From Duncaniella freteri (GTDB lineage Bacteria; Bacteroidota; Bacteroidia; Bacteroidales; Muribaculaceae): 64,000 nucleotides of DNA. The notes beneath the pieces are model-generated. The model was not told where the DNA came from. It worked only from the letters and a program-made list of their open reading frames with translations, and searched no databases. Positions 43,161 through 50,202 of this stretch are shown here, in pieces. The position numbers and the translations under genes are program-made. The stretch lies in contig NZ_SJSA01000002.1 in NCBI RefSeq assembly GCF_004766125.1, positions 868,001 to 932,000 of the forward strand. The letters are read 5' to 3'. Within the stretch, counting starts at the first letter, position 1; every line of letters starts with the position of its first letter.

Positions 43161-43619
43161 TTAGAAGTCATCTCCGAAGAGATTGGGTTGAACATTGATT
43201 TCCTCACCTGCTTTCGGTGCGGTGGTGTGCTTGGGTGCGGTTGCCTTTGGCTGGTTCTGCCTGCGGATTTCTCGGAGTTGTTCTTCCTTGTACTGCTCCA
43301 TAGCCTGTTCCTTGAGATTGGCTTTGTCTTCCTCGGAGAGTTCCGGCTTACCTACAACGATGTTGCAGTTGACCTTTCCTCCCTCCTCAATCTCGTTCTC
43401 GTCAAAGTAATGTACCAATAGGTTCATCACGGTAGTGTCATCCACCACACACAGACCGCTCTTTTGGATTTGGGAACACAGATAGTTGACAGCTCCCTCC
43501 ATTGACTTTGAGGGGTTCGCCATTTTGATAGCGAATGAGGGTTCTGCGATGCAACGCTCTTGGAGCATCTGCTGCATTACTGCGATTGCAGTGTCGTTTG
43601 ATTTCAACATTGTAGCCAT
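43161..43619 (-). CDS. PcfK-like protein
   Basis: A 152-residue protein from the ATG at 43619 (MATMLKSNDTAIAVMQQMLQ); the longer upstream reading runs through the neighbouring gene out of frame. SMEGAVNYLCSQIQKSGLCV and LLVHYFDENEIEEGG match PcfK. The C-terminal third is rich in Lys, Gln and Pro. The gene always pairs with pcfJ in these elements, as here. Function unknown. Confidence 0.82.
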   Translation of the reverse strand: MATMLKSNDTAIAVMQQMLQERCIAEPSFAIKMANPSKSMEGAVNYLCSQIQKSGLCVVDDTTVMNLLVHYFDENEIEEGGKVNCNIVVGKPELSEEDKANLKEQAMEQYKEEQLREIRRQNQPKATAPKHTTAPKAGEEINVQPNLFGDDF

Positions 43620-43630
43620 AGTCGTAATTT

Positions 43631-43846
43631 TTATAGGGTGAGTAACCAATAGATGATAAGGAGTGCTGAAACGGCTGAGATAACCCAACCAACGCCTCGG
43701 AATATCGGTCGGAGGAAAACCCACAACACCAATCCGATGATTGAGGTGATAAGGATAGCGACCCACTTGACAACCTTTTTTATGCGGTTGAGACTGGAGA
43801 TGGATGCTTTGCCTCGTCTATCTGATATGTTGTTGTTCGTTTTCAT
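43631..43846 (-). CDS. Small membrane protein at the head of the pcf operon
   Basis: A 71-residue protein with a polar, basic N-terminus (MKTNNNISDRRGKASISSLN) and two membrane segments (about 27-47 and 50-70). It lies 11 bp upstream of pcfK on the same strand. No family recognised. I see no TAnnTTTG box on the minus strand just upstream. Confidence 0.55.
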   Translation of the reverse strand: MKTNNNISDRRGKASISSLNRIKKVVKWVAILITSIIGLVLWVFLRPIFRGVGWVISAVSALLIIYWLLTL

Positions 43847-43860
43847 CGTGCGACATTTTT

Positions 43861-44073
43861 TTTATGCGTCTATCGACTATCGAAGTTTTGCTTGCTCGTT
43901 GAAACCGTCCCGTGCGGAGGAAGTAGAGGGATGTTCGCCCTTCGGTGAAAAAATACGAGCTGACCAACGGGAGGTCTGGAGATTTTTTCGCTGAAAGGAT
44001 ATAGAATATCCCTTCTCCGCACGTTCTCAACTACGAGCAAGCAGAGCTTCCTAAGTCGTACTGACTGCATAAA
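43861..44073 (+). ncRNA. Candidate structured RNA: giant imperfect hairpin of about 213 nt
   Basis: No gene lies here, but the sequence folds on itself over almost its full length. Paired blocks from outside in: TTTATGC (43861-43867) with GCATAAA (44067-44073); 43882-43899 with 44033-44050 (18 pairs); CGTGCGGAG (43911-43919) with CTCCGCACG (44015-44023); 43928-43936 with 44004-44012; 43943-43954 with 43982-43993 (12 pairs); GACC (43962-43965) with GGTC (43973-43976). At least five pairs are G-U when read as plus-strand RNA and would be A-C on the minus strand, which favours a plus-strand transcript. It could instead be a DNA-level palindrome such as an oriT or a degenerate transposon. Confidence 0.55.
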
Positions 44074-44169
44074 AACTGGAGCTAAGTTTACGCCCCAGTG
44101 AAAACGAACCACGACATATTGGTACTGTTTACTTCTGATTTGGGGAATTTATAATCACTGAATAATAGT

Positions 44170-44500
44170 CGGTGTCATTCCCGGAAGGCGAGTCTCTGAC
44201 GATGTAGAGAAACGGAGTCGGCAGTGTCTCGACCCGTGGAATGCTGTTTCATCGGTGAGTGACGGAACGGTCGTAAAACTCCTTACAGGTTGTGGTGTCC
44301 CGGAACACGGATAAACGGCAATAAGTCTCGGAGGTGAAATGCAGCGTCCCCGATGCTCACCATGAGGCGTTGCCGGTTATCGGTGTTCAGCCACAACCCA
44401 TAGGCGAGATGCGGTCAAAGAGCATAAGGCATCGCCCTATGCTGTTTGACGGCATCGCGCCGCTAACACGGAAGACCGCTCCGCCTCTCACCGATGATAT
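44170..44500 (+). ncRNA. Candidate structured RNA: multi-branched domain before the AbiL-like operon
   Basis: Closing stem 44249-44259 with 44487-44497 (11 pairs, CATCGGTGAG/CTCACCGATG core). Arm 1: GGTTGTGG (44288-44295) with CCACAACC (44391-44398), then GAACAC with GTGTTC (44303-44308/44383-44388), then 44310-44320 with 44371-44381 (ten of eleven paired). Arm 2: 44404-44460, a hairpin with GTCAAA/TTTGAC, AGCATA/TATGCT and GGC/GCC around an ATC loop. A 5' stem, CATTCC (44176-44181) with GGAATG (44238-44243), precedes it. No reading frame of note crosses it. I cannot match it to tmRNA, RNase P RNA, 6S or a group II intron by eye. Confidence 0.55.
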
Positions 44501-44562
44501 AAGAATGCACTAAGCAATGTCACATAACGGCAATTTTCATCTCTTTGCATTTAGAAAATTTC

Positions 44563-44593
44563 TTGGTAATGTAAAATATTTGTCGTATCTTTG
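44563..44593 (+). promoter_or_regulatory. Promoter of the AbiL-like operon
   Basis: TTG (44563-44565) and TATCTTTG (44586-44593) are spaced 20 bp apart, a close match to the Bacteroides TTG/TAnnTTTG promoter. The ATG of the ATPase is 24 bp after the box, so the leader is very short. Confidence 0.8.
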
Positions 44594-44617
44594 CGTTATA
44601 ATTGAAATTATACGACA
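44581..44617. promoter_or_regulatory. Nested dyads over the AbiL-like operon start: candidate operator
   Basis: TATAATT-GA-AATTATA (44597-44612) is a perfect dyad lying at the expected transcription start. Outside it, TGTCGTAT (44581-44588) recurs inverted as ATACGACA (44610-44617), overlapping the promoter box on one side and touching the ATG on the other. Such a placement would block transcription or translation when bound or folded. Confidence 0.5.
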
Positions 44618-45961
44618 ATGATACTGAGAGCAACATTTGAAAACATATACTCGTTCAAGGATGAGACTTCTGTAAGTTTTGTAGCTGGCAAAGGTTCTGT
44701 GCATCCTGCCCATGTAAGTCGCGCTCAAAAGCGTGATGACATTTCGGCGTTGAAATTTGGCATTATATATGGAGCGAATGCCTCAGGCAAAAGCAATGTT
44801 ATCAAGGCTATCGCTTTGCTTCAGCAGATAGCCCTCGGTCGGTTTCCCATCGGAGATTTTGAGCCGTTCAAACTGGTAAAGCCGATAAAACCTGTTTCCA
44901 AAATTGAAATTGAATTCAAGACTGATGGCAGATATTTTGCCTATGGCGTTGAGTTCTCTGCCAATGGGATTAAGGAGGAATGGCTGTATGAGATAAATGC
45001 CCGGTCAGATAAAAAGATTTTTACCCGTAAGACTGACTCCGATGGCAACCAGTTTGAATTTGGAGACATACATGGTGATAATTCTGTCGGTCAGTTTGTG
45101 AAATTTCTGGGAGAAGGCACTCCGGCCAAGAGAAGTTTCTTGGCTGAATATATCGAGCGCAATGGCAAGGGGCTGTGTTCTATTAAAGTAGCATACCAAT
45201 GGTTTGCTACCGGATTGAGGATAATTTTCCCCGGCACACGCTTCCGTGGTCTGTCATTTAATGCAGAGCAGGATGAGAAGTTTCACGAATCGACACGCCG
45301 TCTGTTGCAATACTTCAATACCGGCATAGTCGATGTTCGTCGCTTTCCGGTTCAATCAAAGGAAGAGACCAACCTCCCTGAAAGATTGCTTGAAAAGATA
45401 ATCAGTACCGCGACTCCGGGGCGCACGGCATTGGTAGCCGCTCCCGAAAGCAATGAATGTTTCTTCTTCGACTTCAAGGAGGATGGAACATACACAATAT
45501 TCAAGCAGAAGGCGGTTCATCGAAACGATTCGAATGATGAAGTGGTCTTTGAAATGGATGAGGAATCTGACGGTTCAATCCGTTTGCTCGACTTCATACC
45601 GATGCTTATAGACCTCTCGCAAAGCGAGTCAGACTACATGATTGATGAACTTGACCGCAGTATGCACCCTCTGCTGTCGCAGAAATTGATTGAATGTTAT
45701 CTTCAGCAATTATCAATTGAGCGGGACACACAACTGATTATATCAACCCACGAATGCAACCTTCTCAATCTGGATCTTATCCGGGCTGATGAGGTATGGT
45801 TTGTGGAGAAAGATAAAGACGGAGCCTCCAAGCTCGTTTCACTCGCTGAATACAAGCCCCGTGAGAATGTTCAAAAGGGTTATCTTCAGGGACGTTACAG
45901 CGCAATCCCGTTCTTTGCTCCTATCGAAACTCTTAACTGGAACGGAGATGAGAAAGCGTAA
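44618..45961 (+). CDS. AAA/ABC-type ATPase of an AbiL/RloA-like defence system
   Basis: A 447-residue ATPase of the AAA-15/OLD-like group. Walker A is IIYGANASGKSNVIKAI (about 49-65), the coupling region has SFLAEYIERNGKG, and the Walker B/D-loop is YMIDELDRSMHPLLSQKLIE (about 341-360), followed by TQLIISTHECNLLN with the switch His. Together with the RloB-like gene it overlaps, this forms the AbiLi/AbiLii (RloA/RloB-like) pair known as an abortive-infection phage defence. The ATPase is thought to sense infection and the partner to act as the effector; this division is inferred for the family. Confidence 0.85.
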   Translation: MILRATFENIYSFKDETSVSFVAGKGSVHPAHVSRAQKRDDISALKFGIIYGANASGKSNVIKAIALLQQIALGRFPIGDFEPFKLVKPIKPVSKIEIEFKTDGRYFAYGVEFSANGIKEEWLYEINARSDKKIFTRKTDSDGNQFEFGDIHGDNSVGQFVKFLGEGTPAKRSFLAEYIERNGKGLCSIKVAYQWFATGLRIIFPGTRFRGLSFNAEQDEKFHESTRRLLQYFNTGIVDVRRFPVQSKEETNLPERLLEKIISTATPGRTALVAAPESNECFFFDFKEDGTYTIFKQKAVHRNDSNDEVVFEMDEESDGSIRLLDFIPMLIDLSQSESDYMIDELDRSMHPLLSQKLIECYLQQLSIERDTQLIISTHECNLLNLDLIRADEVWFVEKDKDGASKLVSLAEYKPRENVQKGYLQGRYSAIPFFAPIETLNWNGDEKA

Positions 45962-46598
45962 AGATTTCGTCCGCCTTGAAGGTGTACGCTCTGCCCGTCT
46001 CGTGGTCATTGCCGGAGAAGGTCGATACACCGAATCCATATATTTCAATGCTGTCAAGAATGAGCTTCGCGCGCCTAATGTGCATGTGGAAGTCCTTGAC
46101 CGCAATTCTGATGAGTCGTCTCCAGAGAGCGTACATCGTCAAGTTGCAGACTTCATGCGTCAATACAACATTGAAGATGACGATGAACTATGGCTTGTCA
46201 TAGACCGTGACCGTTGGCAGGAACGGATGCTGTCGCAGGTAGCCCAGCTTTGCGCCCAGAACTCCCACCTGCATTTCTGCATGAGTAATCCTTGTTTTGA
46301 ATTATGGTTGCTGCTCCATTTGGAAGATGTGGAGCAATATGACGATGAGACAAAGAATGCCCTGCTCCAGAACAAGAAAAATAAGTCCGGTGTAACTTGG
46401 CTAAAGAAACGCATGAAAGATTTGCTTGGCTCTTACGCCGAGTCAAACTATGATGCGTTGGGCCTCATTCCTTATACTCATGTAGCTATGGATAGAGCAA
46501 GAAGATTGGACAACAACCCGCAAGACCGCTGGCCTCAGTCCATCGGCTCCCGAGTTTATCTCCTTATGGAAAGTATCACTGGGCAACGGCCAGAATGA
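45948..46598 (+). CDS. RloB-like (AbiLii) effector protein
   Basis: A 216-residue protein from the ATG at 45948 (MRKRKDFVRLEGVRSARLVV), overlapping the ATPase by 14 bp. VIAGEGRYTESIYFNAVKNE gives the conserved Glu of the RloB/Toprim-like fold, DDELWLVIDRDRW the acidic DxD, and SNPCFELWLLLHLED the family's conserved NPCFE segment. RloB proteins are predicted nucleases or RNA-targeting effectors. The gene ends the operon; a non-coding stretch follows. Confidence 0.85.
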   Translation: MRKRKDFVRLEGVRSARLVVIAGEGRYTESIYFNAVKNELRAPNVHVEVLDRNSDESSPESVHRQVADFMRQYNIEDDDELWLVIDRDRWQERMLSQVAQLCAQNSHLHFCMSNPCFELWLLLHLEDVEQYDDETKNALLQNKKNKSGVTWLKKRMKDLLGSYAESNYDALGLIPYTHVAMDRARRLDNNPQDRWPQSIGSRVYLLMESITGQRPE

Positions 46599-46859
46599 GA
46601 TCAACGAATAGCAAAAATTTCAATGAAAAGTATCGTTTGAGGATATTTTCTATTGAAATTCTAACTACTTTCTGAAGGCGAACTACAGCCAACAGTATTC
46701 CAAATTTACTTCCTTTGGAGTATCTTCTCCACTTTCCAAGAGAGGATGTGAGGAGACAAAATCGGCGATTTTGAGTAACTCTGAGCCATAGGACGTTAAA
46801 AAGTGAGTTACTCGAAATAGAATTCTCGTATTTTAAGGTTCTAATTCGCCGATTTTTAG
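46599..46859. other. Intergenic stretch without a visible gene
   Basis: About 260 bp after the RloB-like stop. No open frame of note, no clear terminator and no dyad I trust. The sequence is AT-rich with scattered short inverted words (TTTCTGAAGG, CCTTTGGAG). I see nothing definite in it. Confidence 0.4.
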
Positions 46860-47086
46860 TATATTTGCACTTGCAAAGCACAAGCCCGAAACAGTCCGGA
46901 ACTTGCAGAAAAAAGCGGCTGCGAAGCCTCGATTTCGTAAATGCAACCGGCCTTTGTATTTTATAGCAAACTGAGACTCATTACTAAGGAGTTATGGTTA
47001 GTGCATCGGCAAGTAGCCTATTGGTGACAACTGGTGCCATTTGGTGTAAAATATTGAAAAGTCGCTCGTTATCGAGCGGCTTTTTT
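46860..47086 (+). ncRNA. Candidate small RNA with its own promoter box and terminator
   Basis: TATATTTG at 46860-46867 fits the TAnnTTTG box. No reading frame follows for about 400 bp, but a good Rho-independent terminator lies at 47061-47086. A transcript of roughly 210 nt from about 46875 would contain GC-rich paired words near its 5' end (GCACAAGCCCG, AGCGGCTGCGAAGCC). It may be a free small RNA or a leader for the regulator at 47.3 kb. The -33 element is weak. Confidence 0.35.
47061..47086 (+). terminator. Rho-independent terminator
   Basis: GTCGCTCG (47061-47068) pairs with CGAGCGGC (47073-47080) over eight positions with one G-U pair, loop TTAT, followed by TTTTTT. This is a canonical plus-strand terminator with no upstream gene nearer than 460 bp. 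Confidence 0.85.
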
Positions 47087-47200
47087 CGTCTTCATACTGC
47101 AATATAACCGCTTTTCACCCCTTTTTACCTGTGTTTTTGTACCCGATTTGTAGCAAGTCGGTCAATCCCGTCACATCGTGTCGCAAGGTCGTGGACTTTT

Positions 47201-47240
47201 GAGACACCATGAGACGCAGTGAGACGCGATGAGACACTTT
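47201..47240. repeat. Four tandem 10-bp iterons before the regulator gene
   Basis: Four consecutive 10-bp units read GAGACACCAT, GAGACGCAGT, GAGACGCGAT and GAGACACTTT. All begin GAGAC, and the period equals one DNA helical turn, so bound proteins would line up on one face. They lie 41 bp before the start of the DNA-binding protein frame at 47281, suggesting autoregulation or an initiation/excision site. Confidence 0.7.
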
Positions 47241-47316
47241 CAGCGAAATAACTGGCGAAATAACCACCAATAAAAGCGAATATGAGCAGTAATATTGAAA
47301 TCATCAAAAAATGTAA

Positions 47317-48180
47317 GTGGTGTGGCAAAGAATTTGTCGCACGAAAGACTACACGGAATACTGTAGCCACAGATGTTCCGGGCTCGCCTATAAGGAGAGA
47401 AAACGGCAAGCGAAACTCAGCGAGTTCAAGGCGGAATACTCAACCCAGATTGAAGGTAAGATAGAAATTGAGAAACTTGAGTTCCTTTCCCCCACTCAGG
47501 TATGCCGATTGCTTGGAGTCAGCCGGGCTACTGCATACCGATACTTTGCCGACAACGCTATCGCAACCGTGCAGTTCAAAGGAAAAACGTTGGTACGACG
47601 GCAGGACATTGACCAACTGTTCGAGAAAGGTCATAAGTATCTCAAACGAGAGAAGCCGGTACGGGAGCCCATCACTGAGTTCTACACATCGAAGGAGGTG
47701 CAGGAAAAATTCGGAGTGTCAAACTCCGGGATGTATAAGATTGCGGAACGTGAGGGCTGGCCGAAGACTCAGAGCCGAGGAAAGACTCTTTGGAGCCGAA
47801 GCCATGTTGACCGCTACTTTGCCAATCAGCAGCCGAAGGAGGAAATCAACGAGTGGTACACCGCGGCTGATATTCAAGCCGCCTATGGAATGACGCTATC
47901 GGCAATCTATACTCTCGTATCAAAGGAGGGAATCCCGAAAAAAAAGCATGGCAACTATGTGATGTATTCAAAGTATCACTTCGATTTGGCGAAGGGTACG
48001 ACCGCGCCAAAGGAGCCGGAATATTACACCTATCCAGAGGCAATGGAGAAGTATGGGCTGACACGCGACCAACTCCTCCACTATCTGAAATACCACAACA
48101 TCACTCGTGTGAAGAAAGGAAAATACACTCTCATACTCTGCTCGGAACTTGATTCTCTCCTCGGTTCTCCGGAGATTTAA
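47317..48180 (+). CDS. Helix-turn-helix DNA-binding protein of the mobilizable element, frameshifted at its N-terminus
   Basis: The intact frame gives 287 residues with four helix-turn-helix (excisionase/MerR-like) modules: LSPTQVCRLLGVSRATAYRY, TSKEVQEKFGVSNSGMYKIA, TAADIQAAYGMTLSAIYTLV and TYPEAMEKYGLTRDQLLHYL. The true start is probably ATG 47282, in another frame, which encodes KKCKWCGKEFVARKTT; the zinc ribbon then resumes in this frame as YCSHRCSGLAYKERKRQ. One missing base near 47352-47360 (ACTACACGG) explains the break. A regulator of integration or excision is likely. Confidence 0.75.
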   Translation: MVWQRICRTKDYTEYCSHRCSGLAYKERKRQAKLSEFKAEYSTQIEGKIEIEKLEFLSPTQVCRLLGVSRATAYRYFADNAIATVQFKGKTLVRRQDIDQLFEKGHKYLKREKPVREPITEFYTSKEVQEKFGVSNSGMYKIAEREGWPKTQSRGKTLWSRSHVDRYFANQQPKEEINEWYTAADIQAAYGMTLSAIYTLVSKEGIPKKKHGNYVMYSKYHFDLAKGTTAPKEPEYYTYPEAMEKYGLTRDQLLHYLKYHNITRVKKGKYTLILCSELDSLLGSPEI

Positions 48181-48257
48181 TCTCCAGAGAGACTTTGGAG
48201 AAGCCTTGGGACTGCTGGAGAACTCATTGTTCTCTCATGCTTCTCCCGCTACTTTTG
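48166..48257 (+). promoter_or_regulatory. Integrase promoter with TCTCC/GGAGA motif array
   Basis: TTG (48227-48229) and TACTTTTG (48250-48257), 20 bp apart, fit the TTG/TAnnTTTG consensus and lie 35 bp before the integrase ATG. Upstream, TCTCCGGAGA (48166-48175) and several GGAGA words form an array that recurs before the excisionase-replication operon at 51.5 kb, so both promoters may share a regulator. Confidence 0.7.
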
Positions 48258-48292
48258 TATCTGATTTTCAAACCCTCAAACCCCATAAAGCA

Positions 48293-49405
48293 ATGACAAA
48301 CACCTGCACCAAAGTGTTCCTCCGTCGTCGCCCGTATGCCGGAGGTAAGGTATCGCTCTATCTCGATTATTATCCCGCGATACGCAATCCCCACACAAAC
48401 AAGATGACCCGCCGCGAAACTCTCGGCATAGTCATCTTTGCCGAACCAGCCAACGAGATACAACGCCGTTTCAATCAGGAAATGGAGGAGAAAGCCGAGG
48501 CCATCCGTTGCATCCGTTATCAGAGCCTCGTAAACGAACAGTTCGGATTCCTTGACAAGACTAAACAGAAGATGGACTTTCTTGCCTACTTCGAGAAGAA
48601 GGCGAAAAGCAAATATGACAAATGGATGAGCGTCTATCTCCATTTCAAAAAATTCTGCGGAGGTCGATGCACATTCGGTGATATTACAACGGAACTATGC
48701 GAAGACTTCAGGGAGTATCTGCTCTACGCACATAATCTGCGCCATCCTGACAAAAAGATACCGTTATCCAACAACTCTGCTTCAGGCTATTGGTCAACAT
48801 TCCGCTGTCTGCTGAAAATGGCATATAAAGAGAAGTTTATCAACGAAAACGTTAATGACTTCCTTGAAGGAATCAAATGGCAGGAGGTGAAAAAGGAGTA
48901 CCTGACGCTCGACGAGATGAAAATTCTCGATGCTACCGAATGTGAGGTGCCTATCCTCAAACAAGCATCTATATTCGGTCTGTTTACCGGACTTAGGCTA
49001 AGTGATTTGTTGCAGCTCCGATGGGATAATATTGAGCGAAGTCCTGACGGTGGTCACTGCATACGTCTATGCACCGAGAAAACCGAAACAGAGGCCACTT
49101 TACCGGTAAGTGAAGAGGCTCTGAAATATTGCGGAGAGCGTGGTGAAGGACTTATCTTCAAAGGCTTCCGCCGCTCAATGGCACAACAGCCATTCAAGAA
49201 ATGGGTCAAGGCAGCAGGCATTGAGAAAAAGCTCTCGTTCCACTGTCTTCGCCATTCGTTTGCTACGCTCCTTATCTCGCTGGGTATCGACGTATATGTA
49301 GTATCAAAGATACTTACACATCGTAGCGTAAAAACCACTATGATCTACGCCGACGTAGTCAGCGAGAAAAAGCGCGAGGCATCCAACGCCATCACTATGA
49401 AATAA
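48293..49405 (+). CDS. Tyrosine integrase of the mobilizable element
   Basis: A 370-residue integrase from the ATG at 48293 (MTNTCTKVFLRRRPYAGGKV); the upstream start at 48149 overlaps the regulator. It has an arm-binding domain (1-95), a SAM-like domain (about 100-195) and a catalytic domain with Arg in LFTGLRLSDLLQLRW, His-x-x-Arg in SFHCLRHSFATLL, His in ILTHRSVKTT and Tyr in MIYADV. All catalytic residues are present. It is the likely enzyme for insertion and excision of the 47-58 kb element. Confidence 0.92.
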   Translation: MTNTCTKVFLRRRPYAGGKVSLYLDYYPAIRNPHTNKMTRRETLGIVIFAEPANEIQRRFNQEMEEKAEAIRCIRYQSLVNEQFGFLDKTKQKMDFLAYFEKKAKSKYDKWMSVYLHFKKFCGGRCTFGDITTELCEDFREYLLYAHNLRHPDKKIPLSNNSASGYWSTFRCLLKMAYKEKFINENVNDFLEGIKWQEVKKEYLTLDEMKILDATECEVPILKQASIFGLFTGLRLSDLLQLRWDNIERSPDGGHCIRLCTEKTETEATLPVSEEALKYCGERGEGLIFKGFRRSMAQQPFKKWVKAAGIEKKLSFHCLRHSFATLLISLGIDVYVVSKILTHRSVKTTMIYADVVSEKKREASNAITMK

Positions 49406-49423
49406 TAATAATAATAATAATAA
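49402..49423. repeat. AAT trinucleotide run
   Basis: About seven tandem AAT units directly after the last integrase codons (the stop TAA is part of the run). Slippage here could not alter the integrase. It may only be a spacer before the terminator. Confidence 0.7.
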
Positions 49424-49424
49424 G

Positions 49425-49466
49425 ATAGACCGAGATGATTGCCTTATCAGCATTGTCTCGGTCTAT
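49425..49466. terminator. Bidirectional terminator between integrase and toxin genes
   Basis: ATAGACCGAGA (49425-49435) and TCTCGGTCTAT (49456-49466) are perfect 11-bp complements with a 20-nt loop. TATTTTCTATCTTTT follows on the plus side and an AT-rich run on the minus side. It serves the convergent integrase (plus) and toxin (minus) genes. Confidence 0.85.
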
Positions 49467-49472
49467 TATTTT

Positions 49473-49760
49473 CTATCTTTTATCTCCTTTGCCAAATAAT
49501 TCTGAATGAGAGCCAAGTCGCACCAAATCAATATCATTGGTAGTCTGATCAATCCAAATTAGCAGAAAATCTCCTTGAATGTGGCATTCCATGCAGCCCG
49601 CATAATCACTTGTCAGCATATGCGGTTTGTAAATCGTTGGAATTGGCAATTCATTTTCCAGCAGTCGTAAAACTTCAAGTAATGCTTCTGCTTTCTTTGG
49701 GTTATTTCGAATCCTCTTTAAGTCCTTTTTATATTGAGTCGAAGGGTGTAGTTTCTTCAT
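49473..49760 (-). CDS. YafQ/RelE-type toxin
   Basis: A 95-residue protein with the YafQ layout: LHPSTQYKKDLKRIRNNPKK, then YKPHMLTSDYAGCMECHIQG and FLLIWIDQTTNDIDLVRLGS with a final HSELF. The catalytic His and the C-terminal Phe of the family are present. Such toxins are ribosome-dependent mRNA nucleases. It overlaps the antitoxin gene by 4 bp (ATGA), the usual coupled order of antitoxin first. Confidence 0.9.
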   Translation of the reverse strand: MKKLHPSTQYKKDLKRIRNNPKKAEALLEVLRLLENELPIPTIYKPHMLTSDYAGCMECHIQGDFLLIWIDQTTNDIDLVRLGSHSELFGKGDKR

Positions 49761-50014
49761 AATCCCATAGACTTAAACATGGCTTCTACTGAGGATGTAT
49801 CAACCGGCGGCACGTCACGGAGTTTTCCGCTACGAGCCTCTTCAATGGCTGCTTTAGTAACTTCGTTGGGTTCATTATACGCTACATCAAGCAGCACACA
49901 CTCAACAAAATTATTAAGACTGCGATGCTCTTTCTTTGCCATCTCTTTGAGACGTTCTATTAGGTCGACGCTCAGACGGAACATTGTTGCCTTTTTCTGA
50001 ATTGCTGCTTCCAT
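49757..50014 (-). CDS. RelB/DinJ-type antitoxin
   Basis: An 85-residue protein from the ATG at 50014 (MEAAIQKKATMFRLSVDLIE); a start 11 codons upstream would overlap the promoter. The N-terminal ribbon-helix-helix (KKATMFRLSVDLIERLKEMA) binds DNA, and the acidic C-terminal half wraps the toxin. It should repress its own promoter, which lies just upstream at 50034-50064. Confidence 0.85.
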   Translation of the reverse strand: MEAAIQKKATMFRLSVDLIERLKEMAKKEHRSLNNFVECVLLDVAYNEPNEVTKAAIEEARSGKLRDVPPVDTSSVEAMFKSMGL

Positions 50015-50033
50015 AGTGCTATCATTTTGTTTG

Positions 50034-50064
50034 CAAAGATAAAACAAATATATAACACAAACAA
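50034..50064 (-). promoter_or_regulatory. Promoter of the toxin-antitoxin pair
   Basis: On the minus strand TATCTTTG (50041-50034) is preceded, 20 bp away, by TTG (50064-50062). The box ends 20 bp before the antitoxin ATG, so the leader is short and operator sites for the antitoxin probably overlap it. Confidence 0.75.
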
Positions 50065-50202
50065 ATCCATCAGAAGAAAGTTGCTCTCCCGATTGAAATT
50101 CATATTGTGAAAGCTGATGAACAATCGAAAGTGTTACCGTGTTTTAACCTTGTTTGCATAACTCATCATTTTTTAAGGCTATACGATTAAACAATTACGC
50201 GA

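Noticed and set aside
43887..44112. Open frames on both strands inside the 43.85-44.5 kb gap
   Set aside because: They follow the arms of the long hairpin and have no family-like sequence, so they are by-products of the paired DNA.
43850..44500. Group II intron or retron
   Set aside because: No reverse transcriptase frame nearby and I could not find a domain V-like hairpin or the GTGYG start.
47303..47320. Programmed -1 frameshift at the A-run in the regulator gene
   Set aside because: The target frame has a stop right after the A-run, so slippage there could not yield the downstream protein.
49402..49423. AAT run as a phase-variable tract
   Set aside because: It begins at the integrase stop codon, so length changes would not alter any protein or clear promoter.
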